In this document: in pieces, positions 13,619 through 24,576 of the stretch
Layout: every line of letters starts with the position of its first letter
Position numbering within the stretch: position 1 is the first letter of the stretch
Assembly: GCA_036924285.1 (NCBI GenBank)
Contig: JAYKYS010000002.1
Coordinates: 47,879,501-47,943,500, forward strand
From: Asterella californica
Taxonomy: Eukaryota > Streptophyta > Marchantiopsida > Marchantiales > Aytoniaceae
Length of the DNA: 64,000 nt
Direction: 5' to 3'
The notes under the pieces: model-generated
Told to the model about the DNA's origin: nothing
Seen by the model: the letters and a program-made list of their open reading frames with translations, nothing else
The model's database searches: none
Position numbers and translations under genes: made by a program

Positions 13619-16600
13619 ACATGCAAAGAGAAGGAAGAAAGAGTCGCTTCAGAGACTACAAGTGCTGGAGAGTGCTGAGAAACACATTTAATTTAAACCA
13701 AGCATGAAATTATTACCTAACCCTTCCACGGTAATAGATTTGCATATTTACCTCGGGTGAACATGCAAAGCGCGGGAAGAAAAAGGAGGATGGTGCTAGA
13801 AATAGTGGAAAAGAAAGAGAAACAGAGAAAGAAGAAAAGAGCGCGAATGTGAAGGCTCCAGTACTGGAATAAAGCAGGGGCGCGCACTCTACACCAAACA
13901 TCGAGGCATTCAAAGCTCGAGACATTCCTATTCAGTCTCACGAGAATGATGGAGTTCAAGTCTTTTCTGATTTCCAACGTTCGCCATCTCGAGCGTGCTG
14001 TCTCTCTAAGGGATCAAGACACAAAGTAGATGGACGCACGCTCCTAGTAGGGAGGATAAGGTGAGTGTCCATTCCATTCAGTTCCGATGCTGGGGCACAG
14101 CATTACACTGCATGATATGCCAATAATCCGTATGGTTGGACTTTGCTTTCCAGGTGCAACTTCTAGTTCAACTGTCCAACTAACCTTTTGTGCCAACTTG
14201 GTCGTTGGTGTCGAAAGTTTCCTGGCATGAAAAGAGAAAAGCATATCAAGATCTCATTATTCTATACTATCCAGTACTGAATTTCCCACAATTTCATGGA
14301 TCATAAATGCAGTTTGATTCACCTGTCAAGTGTCAGTGTAGTCATCACTTATCGAGTCAAACTTGTTTCAAAGGCAGTTTGTGGTGGACGGTTTCTCCAT
14401 CTCAACTTTTGTTTGAAACAGTGCACCGACAAAAGCGTTGTAACAGCGTCTGGATGCTGACCGCCCGATTAGAAATGAAGGCCACAAAAGTATATACGTA
14501 CACCTAGAATCAACAGCTCTTGCTTTCCGCATTTCAATACTGGGGTGTGTACGGTTTGTTAGAACTCATATCCAACGGGGTACTTTAAGAGCTAGCGATG
14601 ACACTCTGATTCTCAGTTAGGGCACCTCAGCCTCTAACTGGGAGGATGAGACCGACGTATAGAAAAGTATACCCAACACACACATCAAAAGGTGTTCTCA
14701 AGGGTTACAACTCTACTTGACAGAGATCATTGAAGTCTGCTGCAGACCTACTCCCTCTAGTCATATGTCTCACAGTCGGTACTTCTCAGTAGCAGGGATG
14801 GTCTGATTCGATTATTGAAGGTTTATTTGTCTGCAAGAGGATGAAAGACTGTGACAAGCTTAAAGTTCACCCTTTCGCTCTTGCCTGTAGTCAGAGGTAC
14901 GCTCAATCCATGCAAGGAGTACTGCTTGCGAATAATGAGTTCAAATCAGAGAAGGGAAGTGATTATAAGCCACTGTCATTTGAGATCTCGACCTTCCCCA
15001 TCATTGACACTCGCAGCTTAAGAAGCACCCCATCTTTCATAGGAGGTTCCTACGCATGAGTACAGGAAGACGAGGCAGAATCCGCCAAGCCTCCGTGGGC
15101 GGGTGTATCCCAGTCGTTGGTCAGACGTGTGGATTATTGAACCTCAAATCCACACAGAGAAAATGATTGCCACGGCGTTGAGTAGACTTCACGTGAACTA
15201 GAGGTGGCCATTGAACTCAAGCGAGAACTCGGGAGCGAGCGATAGAAAGAGTTCACTACGGTTGGGATGATCTCCTTCAATCCTATCTCCAGGGTTGGAC
15301 GAAAAGCACCAGATACTTTCTTAGCTTGCTCTCCGGATGCAGAGGTGTTATCCCTTATCCAGCTTCTCTACCGCCATTCATGCAGTACGGTTGATATACA
15401 GGAGTCAAGACACAGAGAAGAAATGCAGGACCCACAGTAAGGAAGTGCACGAAACAGTGAGTTGAGGAGCTACCGTAGACAGCTGGTGTCAAACTAGTAG
15501 ATTCAAATGAATGACAAGGGCAAATGATTCTGGTAGAACGTGTGCCGCTGAGGGACGAGGAAAGTTGGAATCTCACTTGTTAAGATACTTTTCTGCTCAA
15601 TAATGGCGATGGTTTACATTACACAGCACTCCGCACCCAACATTTCTTTCGCCTTATATGTCGTGTACTGAGGCCCGTCTCCACCTGGTGCCAGGAGACA
15701 CGGATAGACCTCGCCGCATGTGCTTCATTAGCTATCAAGGCAAGTGACATACGGTACATGCATGTGCTTCGTCAGCTATGACAGCAAGAGTACATGGGAG
15801 TTGGGAGGATCATCAAGCCCTGAAGAATAGGGCCCATCTTCCATGTGACCGAACCTGAGCTGTAATAGCAGAATGGTGCTCCCCACTACTGCTCTTCTGT
15901 GTTCTCAGTTGAACCATCGTCCCGATCGTGGTTCCGGTTCTCTGGATCGCGAAGGCTCCATGTCATAAGAGAGCTGCAACCAGCGCACGAGCACAACGAA
16001 CGCAACTGCGTGAGGCTTTCAAGCATCATAGTGTGATGGTAAAGTTCCACTATTTGTCATTCGGGGAGTAGAGTCAGCCAGATTCGGTCTCTAAGAGTTC
16101 GAGTCGTTAGCAGCTGACATGTTCATCAAGAGCTACAGGTGTTGCATCTTTTCAGATTGTAACACCTAAGCCGCATATCTACCAAGAATATGCCACCAGT
16201 TGGGCATAATTTATCATGAGCTCGCTAGCAAAATCAAGGGTATGGAACTTGGAAGGAGGAAAACATATGAAGATACACGAACTTCCTCAACGGGCTGAAG
16301 CCATAGTAAGGCAAATGCTAAGTATATGCAGGTACACTAAACAATGCATGTGGTTAGGGGAGGATCGTGTACAAACCTACACTGTATCCGCACATAGTAC
16401 AAACGGCAGGCCCCGAAAGGAACGTGGCGATCCAATGTTCCAATTTCACAAGTTTCATTCCTCTTGACACTTCCCGAGGAATAGTGAACAGGAACAGAAG
16501 CCTCGGCACTTTCTACCGCATTCTAATCGTCTCGAAGGTCCGGACATTGTTCCAGCTTTAACGGGATTGTAGACGTGCAAGAGTAGGCAATCCTTGATTA

Positions 16601-16643
16601 GTAACTCCCCACTTAGATTTACACCTGGGTATACATCTTTATG

Positions 16644-16672
16644 AACCCTAAACCGAGACCTAAACCCTAAAC
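16644..16672. repeat. Interstitial telomere-like motifs (AACCCTAAACC)
   Basis: Two degenerate plant telomere units (AACCCTAAACC and CTAAACCCTAAAC) lie 6 bp apart. Such telo-boxes occur in plant promoters and at repaired breaks; no gene start is visible next to these. Confidence 0.7.
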
Positions 16673-16840
16673 GAGAGGCGTACATGTATATACATTAGTG
16701 CTCGGAGTTCACTCCGGATCATGCAGGTGGCTTCCAAATTTTATGGACTCTTTCCAAAACTCTTCACTTCCAACAGAAACAAAGGAAGTCCTCTTTCTTC
16801 CACAACTGCCACCTTAACTGTGTCAACAGTTACTGAACGG

Positions 16841-17142
16841 CCTCGATAGATGTACTCGTAACTTCTCCTGAGGGTACAGTCTTCATCATTCAACTGTAAA
16901 CTGGACACGTTTCATGGATTTCCGATTTTCACACTCGGGCTTTTGAAAACACTATCACTAGGCACCACATAAAGATAGCTGAAGGCAAACACCTCGATAG
17001 ATGTACTCGTAACTTCTCCTGAGGGTACAGTCTTCATCATTCAACTGCAAATTGGACATGTTTCATGGATTTCCGATTTTCACACTCAGGCTTTTGAAAA
17101 CACTATCACTAGGCACCACATAAAGATAGCTGAAGGCAAACA
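16841..17142. repeat. 151-bp tandem direct duplication
   Basis: Unit one is 16,841-16,991 and unit two 16,992-17,142. Both start CCTCGATAGATGTACTCG and end GCTGAAGGCAAACA. I see only four differences, all transitions, so the duplication is fairly recent. No frame runs through both units. Confidence 0.92.
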
Positions 17143-18340
17143 TTGACAATAAGGGTACATATGAACAATATTCGTCATGTACACATCTTCCGTTCAGCGT
17201 CCAGTGTATAGACTGTGAGTGTAGACCTTAACGAATTTCAATCTTGCGCTTCGATCACAAAACCTTCGCTGATGGCTGTGCAGGTTAATTATCGCTAATT
17301 TCCACAGTATCTTTTAACTTCGGTTGTAATCTACCATCGTTGACAAATCTCAGCTCACAAACTAAAGCTGATGCATCGACTTTTGATATGGATCCTATTG
17401 TCTACCTCGCCGCCGGAACGGACCAGGTGACGCGTTACTAAGAAGCTTTGGAACCTGTAACTCCAAGTACGATGTTTCGCACGTTAGTAACAGATATGTC
17501 CGGACCAAACTCATAGATACTACGGTACCATATAGAACTTACTGAAAATTCTATTGATTGAGTACCCATTCCGGTTCCGAACGTGAATCTGTTACACAGC
17601 GCACCATGTGGTATTAACTTCCGGAGTGCTGAAGCTAAAACAATGGTGAAAATCCTACGATCGAACCTACGAGACGGCTAATGGTAGATGTGTACAGGCA
17701 GCCGTGTCGTACATTTAATGTTCAGTCCTAAGCAGTAGCAGTAAGACAGATTGACTTAGTCAAGGGCCATACTAGGTTCCGCTAGCATCCTAGACACTTT
17801 CGTCATGCGATCCACTCCAGATGACATAACGAAAGACCCCAAAATAAAAGTTTGATGCTTTACTCCCTAGATAGTACAAGGTTTCTCTGGCAGGCCTGTT
17901 TATAAAAGTACATGGCCTACCTCGCAGGCGGGGTCCTTCAAGGCTTGCGGGTAAGGAATTGGAAGCGAGAGCGAAAGCTAATGAGAGCTAATAAAATGTG
18001 ACCGGACGACAGCTGAAGCTTCGTAGAAGCGGTATTGCCCAGCAGCAGAGTAACTCGGTAAACTCCCCACTCCCACAGAAGCTAACACCAAAGCATTACT
18101 ACCAGTTCTCCAAGAAAGGCTCCTTATCGACTCTGATGATGCCCGTTACACTTTGGGTCCTCGATACTGCAGACGAGTGTTGTCACACAAGCCGCTTCCT
18201 GTGAAGCATTCGAAAGACCCAGAAAAGCAAAATTACAATGTCAGATCCTGCAAACCACCGCTGATGCGAGTAGCACAACTTGCCTGGTGGAACAGTCTGA
18301 CGGTTGATCCCCGGGAGAGAATGCTTTGGTGAGCAAACTT

Positions 18341-19699
18341 CTACTGTTTCTTAACCTCACTAGGTAGAGGTTTCACGGTGTAGGAAGTAAGATCGCTGTG
18401 CAGATAGCCGTAGCGCGCCAACACCTGATTGTCAGCAAAATTGAACGCCTTCTCCATACCAGATTGACAGATAGCCACTGTGGCATTATTAGCTACGCCT
18501 GTGCACGACTGGCAGCCCGAGAAGTGGGTGATGAACGGAAGCTTTAGCTCAGGATTGTCTCTTAGTTTGCTGAAATCAACATCTTTCCAAAGGCGAGTCA
18601 TATCATCAGCTTTGTCCATGTAGACTTTGCTCGACCACTTGGTCGGTTCTCGGGCAAGCGTATACACAGCAGCTGATTGATCTTCGGCGGATTGCTTCCG
18701 CGGTCTCTCCGTTAAATGCTCTGAGAGGAAAATGCCCCACTTCTTCTCGAACTCCTTATCCGCCATGACCGCCCAAGCTTCCAGAAAGTCCAAAGACCAC
18801 TGGCAGTTCCTGATTAGGAAGGCCGCAGTTGAAAGTCCTCCCGCATGCTTCTTCTCATAAACAAGATCCTTATTTCCGTGGATCACAAAGTTGTGCTTCT
18901 TGTACCTCGCAAGGGGTACCTCGTAATTCATGTTAGTGATGAGGGCATCGCTATCTATCCACAAGAACCACTCGATATCGGGATGCTTGAGCATAAGAGT
19001 CCTGAGGACGGGAAGCTTAACCCACATCCGGTTCACACCTTCATCTAGATCAGCCATGTTGTAAAGGTGATTCCTAATCGTATGGAGACGGCAGTAGTCC
19101 ACCCTGTTCTTGAGAAACTTGAGATAGTAGTGATCACCCATCGCATTGGGACAGGATGTCGGCTGCTGGTCAGATACCAAGAAGATCTCTGACTTCTTAA
19201 GCGACCCTGTCTCCGCCATACCAACAGCATAGTCCTGCCGTTGCTGATCCCAATCAGAAATTTTAGAGCCAAGACTGTATGGATACTTCTGGAGAAAGCG
19301 CCTAGCGTCCTTCCGACCCGAACGACTTGTAATGGGATCATCCTTGAATTGAATAGTTGCTACATTAGCAGCGGTGACCTGCACCACCTTGTTCTCAAGA
19401 ACGTCCCTGTCAGCACCGCTCTCTCCTCCATAAACCACAAGAGGAAACCTGTAGCTCACTTCACGAACTATGCCCCAAATAACCAACACAGTCATACATC
19501 CGCTGACGAGATACAAGAACTTCATCTCGGGCGCCTTCCGGCGATCATCCTCAGCTCGTGTACTTGCTACTACCGGGTCGGCAACCCATACTTTGGTGGT
19601 CTCTACAGGAGCTTTAGAGACCGGAACCTTATGCTCCTTGACCACAGGAGCCTTATAGTCTGGTACATCATAAGTCGAGGTGGAAGTGGTCCGTTTCAT
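18341..19699 (-). CDS. GT34 glycosyltransferase (xyloglucan xylosyltransferase / galactomannan galactosyltransferase family)
   Basis: A type II Golgi membrane enzyme that should transfer a sugar from a UDP-sugar to a hemicellulose backbone: xylose to glucan for the XXT branch, galactose to mannan for the GMGT branch. The single exon encodes 452 residues from the ATG at 19,699, close to the usual 450-460. In-frame codons upstream of that ATG are not ATG, so I start there. Numbering from this Met, a Pro/Lys/Val-rich cytosolic tail (1-58) is followed by one membrane segment (about 60-80), a stem, and the catalytic domain. Diagnostic motifs are WFLWIDSDALIT (about 244-255) with the DSD metal site, GGLSTAAFLIRNCQWSLDFL (about 287-306), the EDQSAAVY block, PFITHFSGCQSC (about 388-399) and AFNFADNQVL. 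In the acceptor-side motif, the family's usual GLNTG reads GLSTA. Family assignment is firm; donor and acceptor specificity cannot be read. It appears intact. A possible 5' UTR intron acceptor (TTTTGCAG) lies about 130 bp upstream. Confidence 0.95.
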   Translation of the reverse strand: MKRTTSTSTYDVPDYKAPVVKEHKVPVSKAPVETTKVWVADPVVASTRAEDDRRKAPEMKFLYLVSGCMTVLVIWGIVREVSYRFPLVVYGGESGADRDVLENKVVQVTAANVATIQFKDDPITSRSGRKDARRFLQKYPYSLGSKISDWDQQRQDYAVGMAETGSLKKSEIFLVSDQQPTSCPNAMGDHYYLKFLKNRVDYCRLHTIRNHLYNMADLDEGVNRMWVKLPVLRTLMLKHPDIEWFLWIDSDALITNMNYEVPLARYKKHNFVIHGNKDLVYEKKHAGGLSTAAFLIRNCQWSLDFLEAWAVMADKEFEKKWGIFLSEHLTERPRKQSAEDQSAAVYTLAREPTKWSSKVYMDKADDMTRLWKDVDFSKLRDNPELKLPFITHFSGCQSCTGVANNATVAICQSGMEKAFNFADNQVLARYGYLHSDLTSYTVKPLPSEVKKQ

Positions 19700-22600
19700 G
19701 GGTAACAAGTGTATCTTGCCCTCACTATTGAGGTGAAGTCAAGGTTGCAAGCAACTTATGCCGTGCCAGAATACACTTGCAGAGGCTTACAGAAGCTTGT
19801 AAGCTTGCCGGGACGAAGCCTGCAAAACTGATGCATAAGCAAACGCGAGTTAGTTAAAGACTAGAAATCCTGCCAGGCATAACAGAAACGCCACCCCCAG
19901 ACATGGGCAAGACGCGCGCATGGCGTTTGTTGCCGTGGAAAAGCTACATACACTATCATAACGTTTTGGTCTCGTTGTGTGCCATGCTGCAACGGTGTGT
20001 GTATGTCCGATGTGATGAGCTGTATGATCAATGTCACCCCTCCGTTCACATCAACCAGTGCAAACTCTAAAGCTTCTCTACTGCGCGCCAAGTACACAGG
20101 TTTGCTGGCATTGCACAGGAGCTAAGTGGGAGACAAGCATCACCCCGTACGCCTAAACAATCTGGAAACTTTCTGAAGAACTTCAACCAACTCCACAGAT
20201 ACGAGGCAACGGCGATGAAGAAAAATAATCACTGACAGTTGGCAGAAGCCGACGCCCGCAATGAACAAGAGAACGACTCCGACCCCTGCATCCTTACCTC
20301 TGCAGACGAATCTTGAACTCATGAGAATCCTACCCACGAAAAACACACCGAAGACTTCACCGGATCTCTCTGTGTCCTGTACATTCCACACCGACAATCC
20401 CCGACAACACAGAACCACGAGCTCAGTAAAGTTCTCAAGTGCCAGATACCGTGAAGCCGAAGTCCACCAACCAACTACTATGCTGAGACTCAGCTGAAGG
20501 CACATACGATGGGGATATGTTTTTCTTCTTCCCCTTGTTACAATGTTGGGAAGTGAACAGATTACAAGGCCTGCATCAAGCTGCTGGATCACAGAACGTC
20601 GAGCAAGGGGGAAGGGAAGGCTATCTTGGGAGGAGGGACTGCGAGGTCCCCACAGACAAGCCTGGCAGAGTTACCAGACTCCTACTGGTACCCTGACTGT
20701 CGGAATGCGTATTCTAAATGAGGCAGACCAGGGACCATGAAAGCTCGACGGTAATCAAAACGCAGTCAGGCGACGACGAACACGACATTTACGATATCAT
20801 GTGCCTTACTTTCATGTACGCGGTAGTTTCATGTGCAGCATAGAAATTTCACGAGAGCCATTGGCGAGAGCTTCGACGCGAGGAGCCACCGTTCTATCTC
20901 TGAACGGAAGCCAACCGACGTAGCAACGGCACTTGCTTTATAGGCCTGTATTTTTATCACGCGCTGACTCCACGACTCGAGGGTCCAACTGGGCCTTATA
21001 CAGTACCCATTTACTAGATTTATGGTCGCGGAAAAAGTTGCAGCAATTGGGGGAGCTGCCAGCACACTGAGCCCACTGACATCAGCTGTTCAGATCAGGT
21101 GGACTGACCATAATGTACCAGCACTGGCAGTACCTCGACTAAATATGGCCTCTGGACAGAATAGGTACACGGCTTAACGCTTGCAATTCGGAGGATAGCG
21201 ACGGACATGTTAACCACAGAACCCGCTTAATAATGCTCATGTTCTCATCTCTTATTTCACAGGCATCGTCAATCGTCGTTGATCATGCACATTTGATGGA
21301 AGATTATAGACTGGCTACTTCTTGTCATTTGAGAGGTCCACAGCTCCATTATAGATCTTCTAGATAAGTATTAGCGCCTTGGCACACTCAGATTTACGTC
21401 AGTTCTCGACTACGACACTTGCTATTGCCCTTTTTACCTTGTGATTAAAATTATGAAACGGGATCAAAGGTTTCATATAACGTCGGTGACAGCTCGAAGG
21501 AAGGCTCTCGTAGATTAGGGTGCACCGAGTATTGGAGGTGATACGTGGAGCACAAAGCAGTCTTAGTAGACTTGTTCCTTACGCTTTTGGCAGGAAGAAA
21601 GCGTTGGCTTAGTTGGACAACAGAGAAATATATACTAATTTGCATGAAGCCCCCCACTCAGACCACAAGAGGTTAAGAAATGCCATCATTGCCAAAAGCT
21701 CTGATTAATTATATTGAGAGAGAAGAGATTATATAATATTCACTCTCATTCGTATCTTTGAGGTTTTAGCAATGGCGGTCGGAATGGTCAACAGAAGGTC
21801 ACGAACCTGAATGTTTTGAGGGGCCGGCGACGGAAGCGAGTCGAATGACCAGTCTCCGTGCTCGGAGAGAACGTAAGGCTGGCTGTAGCCACTGGACAAT
21901 GGACTGGTTGCTGGCTTTAGTTCGTATATCTGCGAGAATCAACATATTTCAAGTACTGTGGTAGCTGCGGCATATTGAAGTACAGTGATTGTTTTGCTTG
22001 CCAGTATCTGAGGTATCACCTACCCTGACTTGCGCCTCCGCAGCTCATTAGTCCGCAGCAGCACCTTAGTTCGACGATACAGCTTGTCCGCTTCCAGTTT
22101 TGATGCATGAAAGGTGAACTCTCTGGCATGGACCACCAGTGGCTAGCCCAGATGTACCTTTACCCTGTCACACGGCAAGCTTTCTCGTCTACCGAATCGT
22201 GACCTGAATCGCCGTACTCTTCATCCTTCTGCACCTTTCTCACTATAGCCATAGCCACCTTCCTCCATTAACGGTTCGAAGCTCACGCTCATTTGCCATG
22301 GCCATTATTTAAGACAATGTTGCTATGAGTTCAGAGGACGGAATCCAGTGCCACAGCCATCGGTTTATTGTTTCTTTTCTCACCTCATAGATCTAGAGTC
22401 TAGACACAACAGCAAAGCATACGGAAGTTCAACCTCACGCTGACCTTAGCTCTCGGTCTTTCATCCCATTATGCAACTTATGCAAGTACTAGACCTCTCT
22501 GATTACATACCAACATTATTGGAAACCAACGGATCCTATTCGTTCTCTAAACTCATCCTACCAGCAGAGATACTGATCCTACTGGTATATATCTTCCTCC

Positions 22601-24113
22601 TCCTTTTTCTGGTTGATCTCACAATAAGAACATGGAGCTGTAAAACAATGAGACAATGCAAACCTACGGTATTCCCGTGGAGTGTCCAACGCGACCCAAT
22701 GACTTGCAAACGGATGGGAGGACCCCATCAAGCCTTACAAGGGAGAGAAGGACCCGAAGGGCCAAGCAACTACCCCGAAGGGAGGAACACTGGGGCTAAG
22801 CCCCGCTATCAGTAGCTCTAAGATCGCCTATGGCACCTATAATGTCGGACACAGGAAAGTCAGTAGTTCGACAAACTAGAGTATGCCCGTAGAGTGCAAT
22901 GTGAGGAAACTAGCTCATCTCCCACTTCTGGCTTCCAGTTCTACGGCAGCAACACTCTCGCCCGCTCGTCCTACGCTCCAAACCTTGAAACACCTTTCAG
23001 TGTTTCGTTCTCTTTTGCGAGGACAGAACCATGCAGAGCTTCCATCAGTCAAGAAGAGCAAAGAGAGAACGAAGAGCTGAGAACCTTGAAAGCCATATCC
23101 ATTTCACAGCATAAATATTGTGCATGATAACATGCTACCATCCAATCTTTCGCCTTCGCTTCCAGTTTCTTCCTTCAAATATCTCGAGGGGAGAGCTTAC
23201 AACTGAACCAGCCCTTCGGCGCGGGCTCGAACCCTAGGGCGGAAGGGCTGGTTCAGTTGTAAGGTTTCCTGCTCTCTGCAGGAGAAAGCTCCACTACGAA
23301 TATATGCCCTAAAAGCTATAGATATATTAAAGAAAAGAAAAATCAACTACGGCCGAGCCTGCTGGGCCCGCCCAGCTCCAAACAGCAACTCGTTGCGGTA
23401 CAAATAACCCATCAATCAGTTTAGTAGTTTTGTCTTTTCTTTTTTACTGTCGGACAATTATGCAGCAGGCCAGATGGCAATGTCATGGCGCCACCTTGCG
23501 CTTACTTCCTCCCTCCTCTTCCTCTAATATCGAAGGTGTGTAGAGAAATCGATCGTGCTCGATCGACGGTCTAGGTTATTCTGGAAATCAAATGGTACTC
23601 AAGCGGTGGCTTTCGCTTCCTGAATCGACCACTACTCATGGCATGCCGCCGAGTTTTACTTACTATAGGGATACCGTCGAGGTAAATATTATGCAAGAAG
23701 AGGCGCTAGTCGTACAATACAGATTTGAAATTGAATCCATCTAACTTTCCACGTTGCTCCCTCCCGCTGCTTCCAAAGCGCGATTCCACGCAAGAGATCT
23801 GTTGGGATCGTATCGTCGATCGTCAATCTACGGTCGCTGGTTTCGTGTTTCCAGACCCTCCCAGGCTCTCAGTGCGCGGCTCGGTCCGCTCCGTCGCATC
23901 GGTGAGCACAACAAAATACCTATCCTCCGTTCGATCCACATCCAGCTCATCGGAAGCGAGATCCGCTGGTTTGGCTGTGCAGTGTGATTTTTGCGTGCCA
24001 AGTCAGCCGACTCGAACGTGGCTTATTCATGCACCAAGAGTCCACGTCATGCTGACGACATTTGCTGTCTTTATCTCCATTTTAGAGTGGATTAGCCTGC
24101 AGTGGAGATGCTC
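19700..24113. other. Upstream region of GT34 gene and unassigned DNA
   Basis: The first few hundred bases should hold the GT34 5' leader and promoter, but no convincing TATA box was identified. A 150-codon minus frame at 20,140-20,592 is hydrophobic and matches nothing I know. A GC-rich stretch at 23,720-23,900 ends in GCATCGGTGAGC, which looks like an exon-donor boundary and could be a leftover first exon. No gene could be supported. Confidence 0.35.
23196..23263. repeat. Perfect 22-bp inverted repeat with tRNA-B-box-like loop
   Basis: The arm at 23,196-23,217 (starting CTTACAACTGAACC) is exactly complementary to 23,242-23,263, with a 24-nt GC-rich spacer. On the minus strand the spacer reads GGGTTCGAGCCC, which fits a Pol III B box. 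No accompanying A box in the right position was found, so it is a foldback repeat rather than a tRNA gene. Confidence 0.85.
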
Positions 24114-24116
24114 TAA

Positions 24117-24576
24117 GGGCATCTCCACCGGAGCGACTCTATCACTATTATATCGCAATGAAACACATAAATGCGCTACCGGAGACGCCAAACGTATTTT
24201 ATTTTAGTGCCAACAAGGTGGGAATGAATTCTAAACTCTAAATTATAGTTTCAATACATTGGAACTATTCGAATAACAAGGAGATATATGTTGAGAAAGT
24301 GCACATTTAGCGTTGTATATGGTACGTTCTGCCCCAGTGGAATTTCTCAAGGTTAAATTACTCTCAGCTGCTTCTGTAAAAGTTTTACAACTCTGCCCCC
24401 TTTTAAATAAAGAAAAAGTTTGTTTCACGGTGGGGAAGCTTGATAGTAACATGATACTTTTCATTATTAACATTCGAGCGATGTGGAATGATACGCTTTG
24501 AGAACTCTATTGGTCAAGAGTGAACACTAAAATGACGGTTAATGCTCCAGTTAGTGCATGTGCGGTGGAGATGCCC
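24117..24576. mobile_element. MITE, PIF/Harbinger (Tourist-like)
   Basis: A 460-bp non-coding element with 14-bp terminal inverted repeats, GGGCATCTCCACCG at the left and its exact complement at the right, flanked on both sides by a TAA target duplication (24,114-24,116 and 24,577-24,579). This terminal motif and a 3-bp TTA/TAA duplication are typical of Tourist-like MITEs mobilised in trans by PIF/Harbinger transposases. It has no coding capacity. Directly to its left, AGTGGAGATGCTC followed by the same TAA looks like the right end of another, diverged copy. Confidence 0.9.

Larger units (their letters stand above)
13619..18340. other. No gene recognised between microsatellite and GT34 gene
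   Basis: About 4.7 kb of moderate-GC sequence with only short frames (under 90 codons) on both strands, none with a recognisable product. It contains two telomere-like motifs near 16.65 kb and a 151-bp tandem duplication at 16.84-17.14 kb. The part nearest the GT34 stop codon presumably includes that gene's 3' untranslated region; no clear polyadenylation signal was identified. Confidence 0.4.

Noticed and set aside
20140..20592. 150-codon minus-strand frame upstream of the GT34 gene
   Set aside because: Hydrophobic, Val/Leu/Arg-rich product with no family resemblance; it lies in the likely upstream leader region of the GT34 gene and could be open by chance.
22650..22860. GC-rich stretch with CCCGAAGG and GGGGCTAAGCCCCG that looked like rRNA or plastid DNA
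   Set aside because: No conserved rRNA or plastid gene landmark could be found in it.
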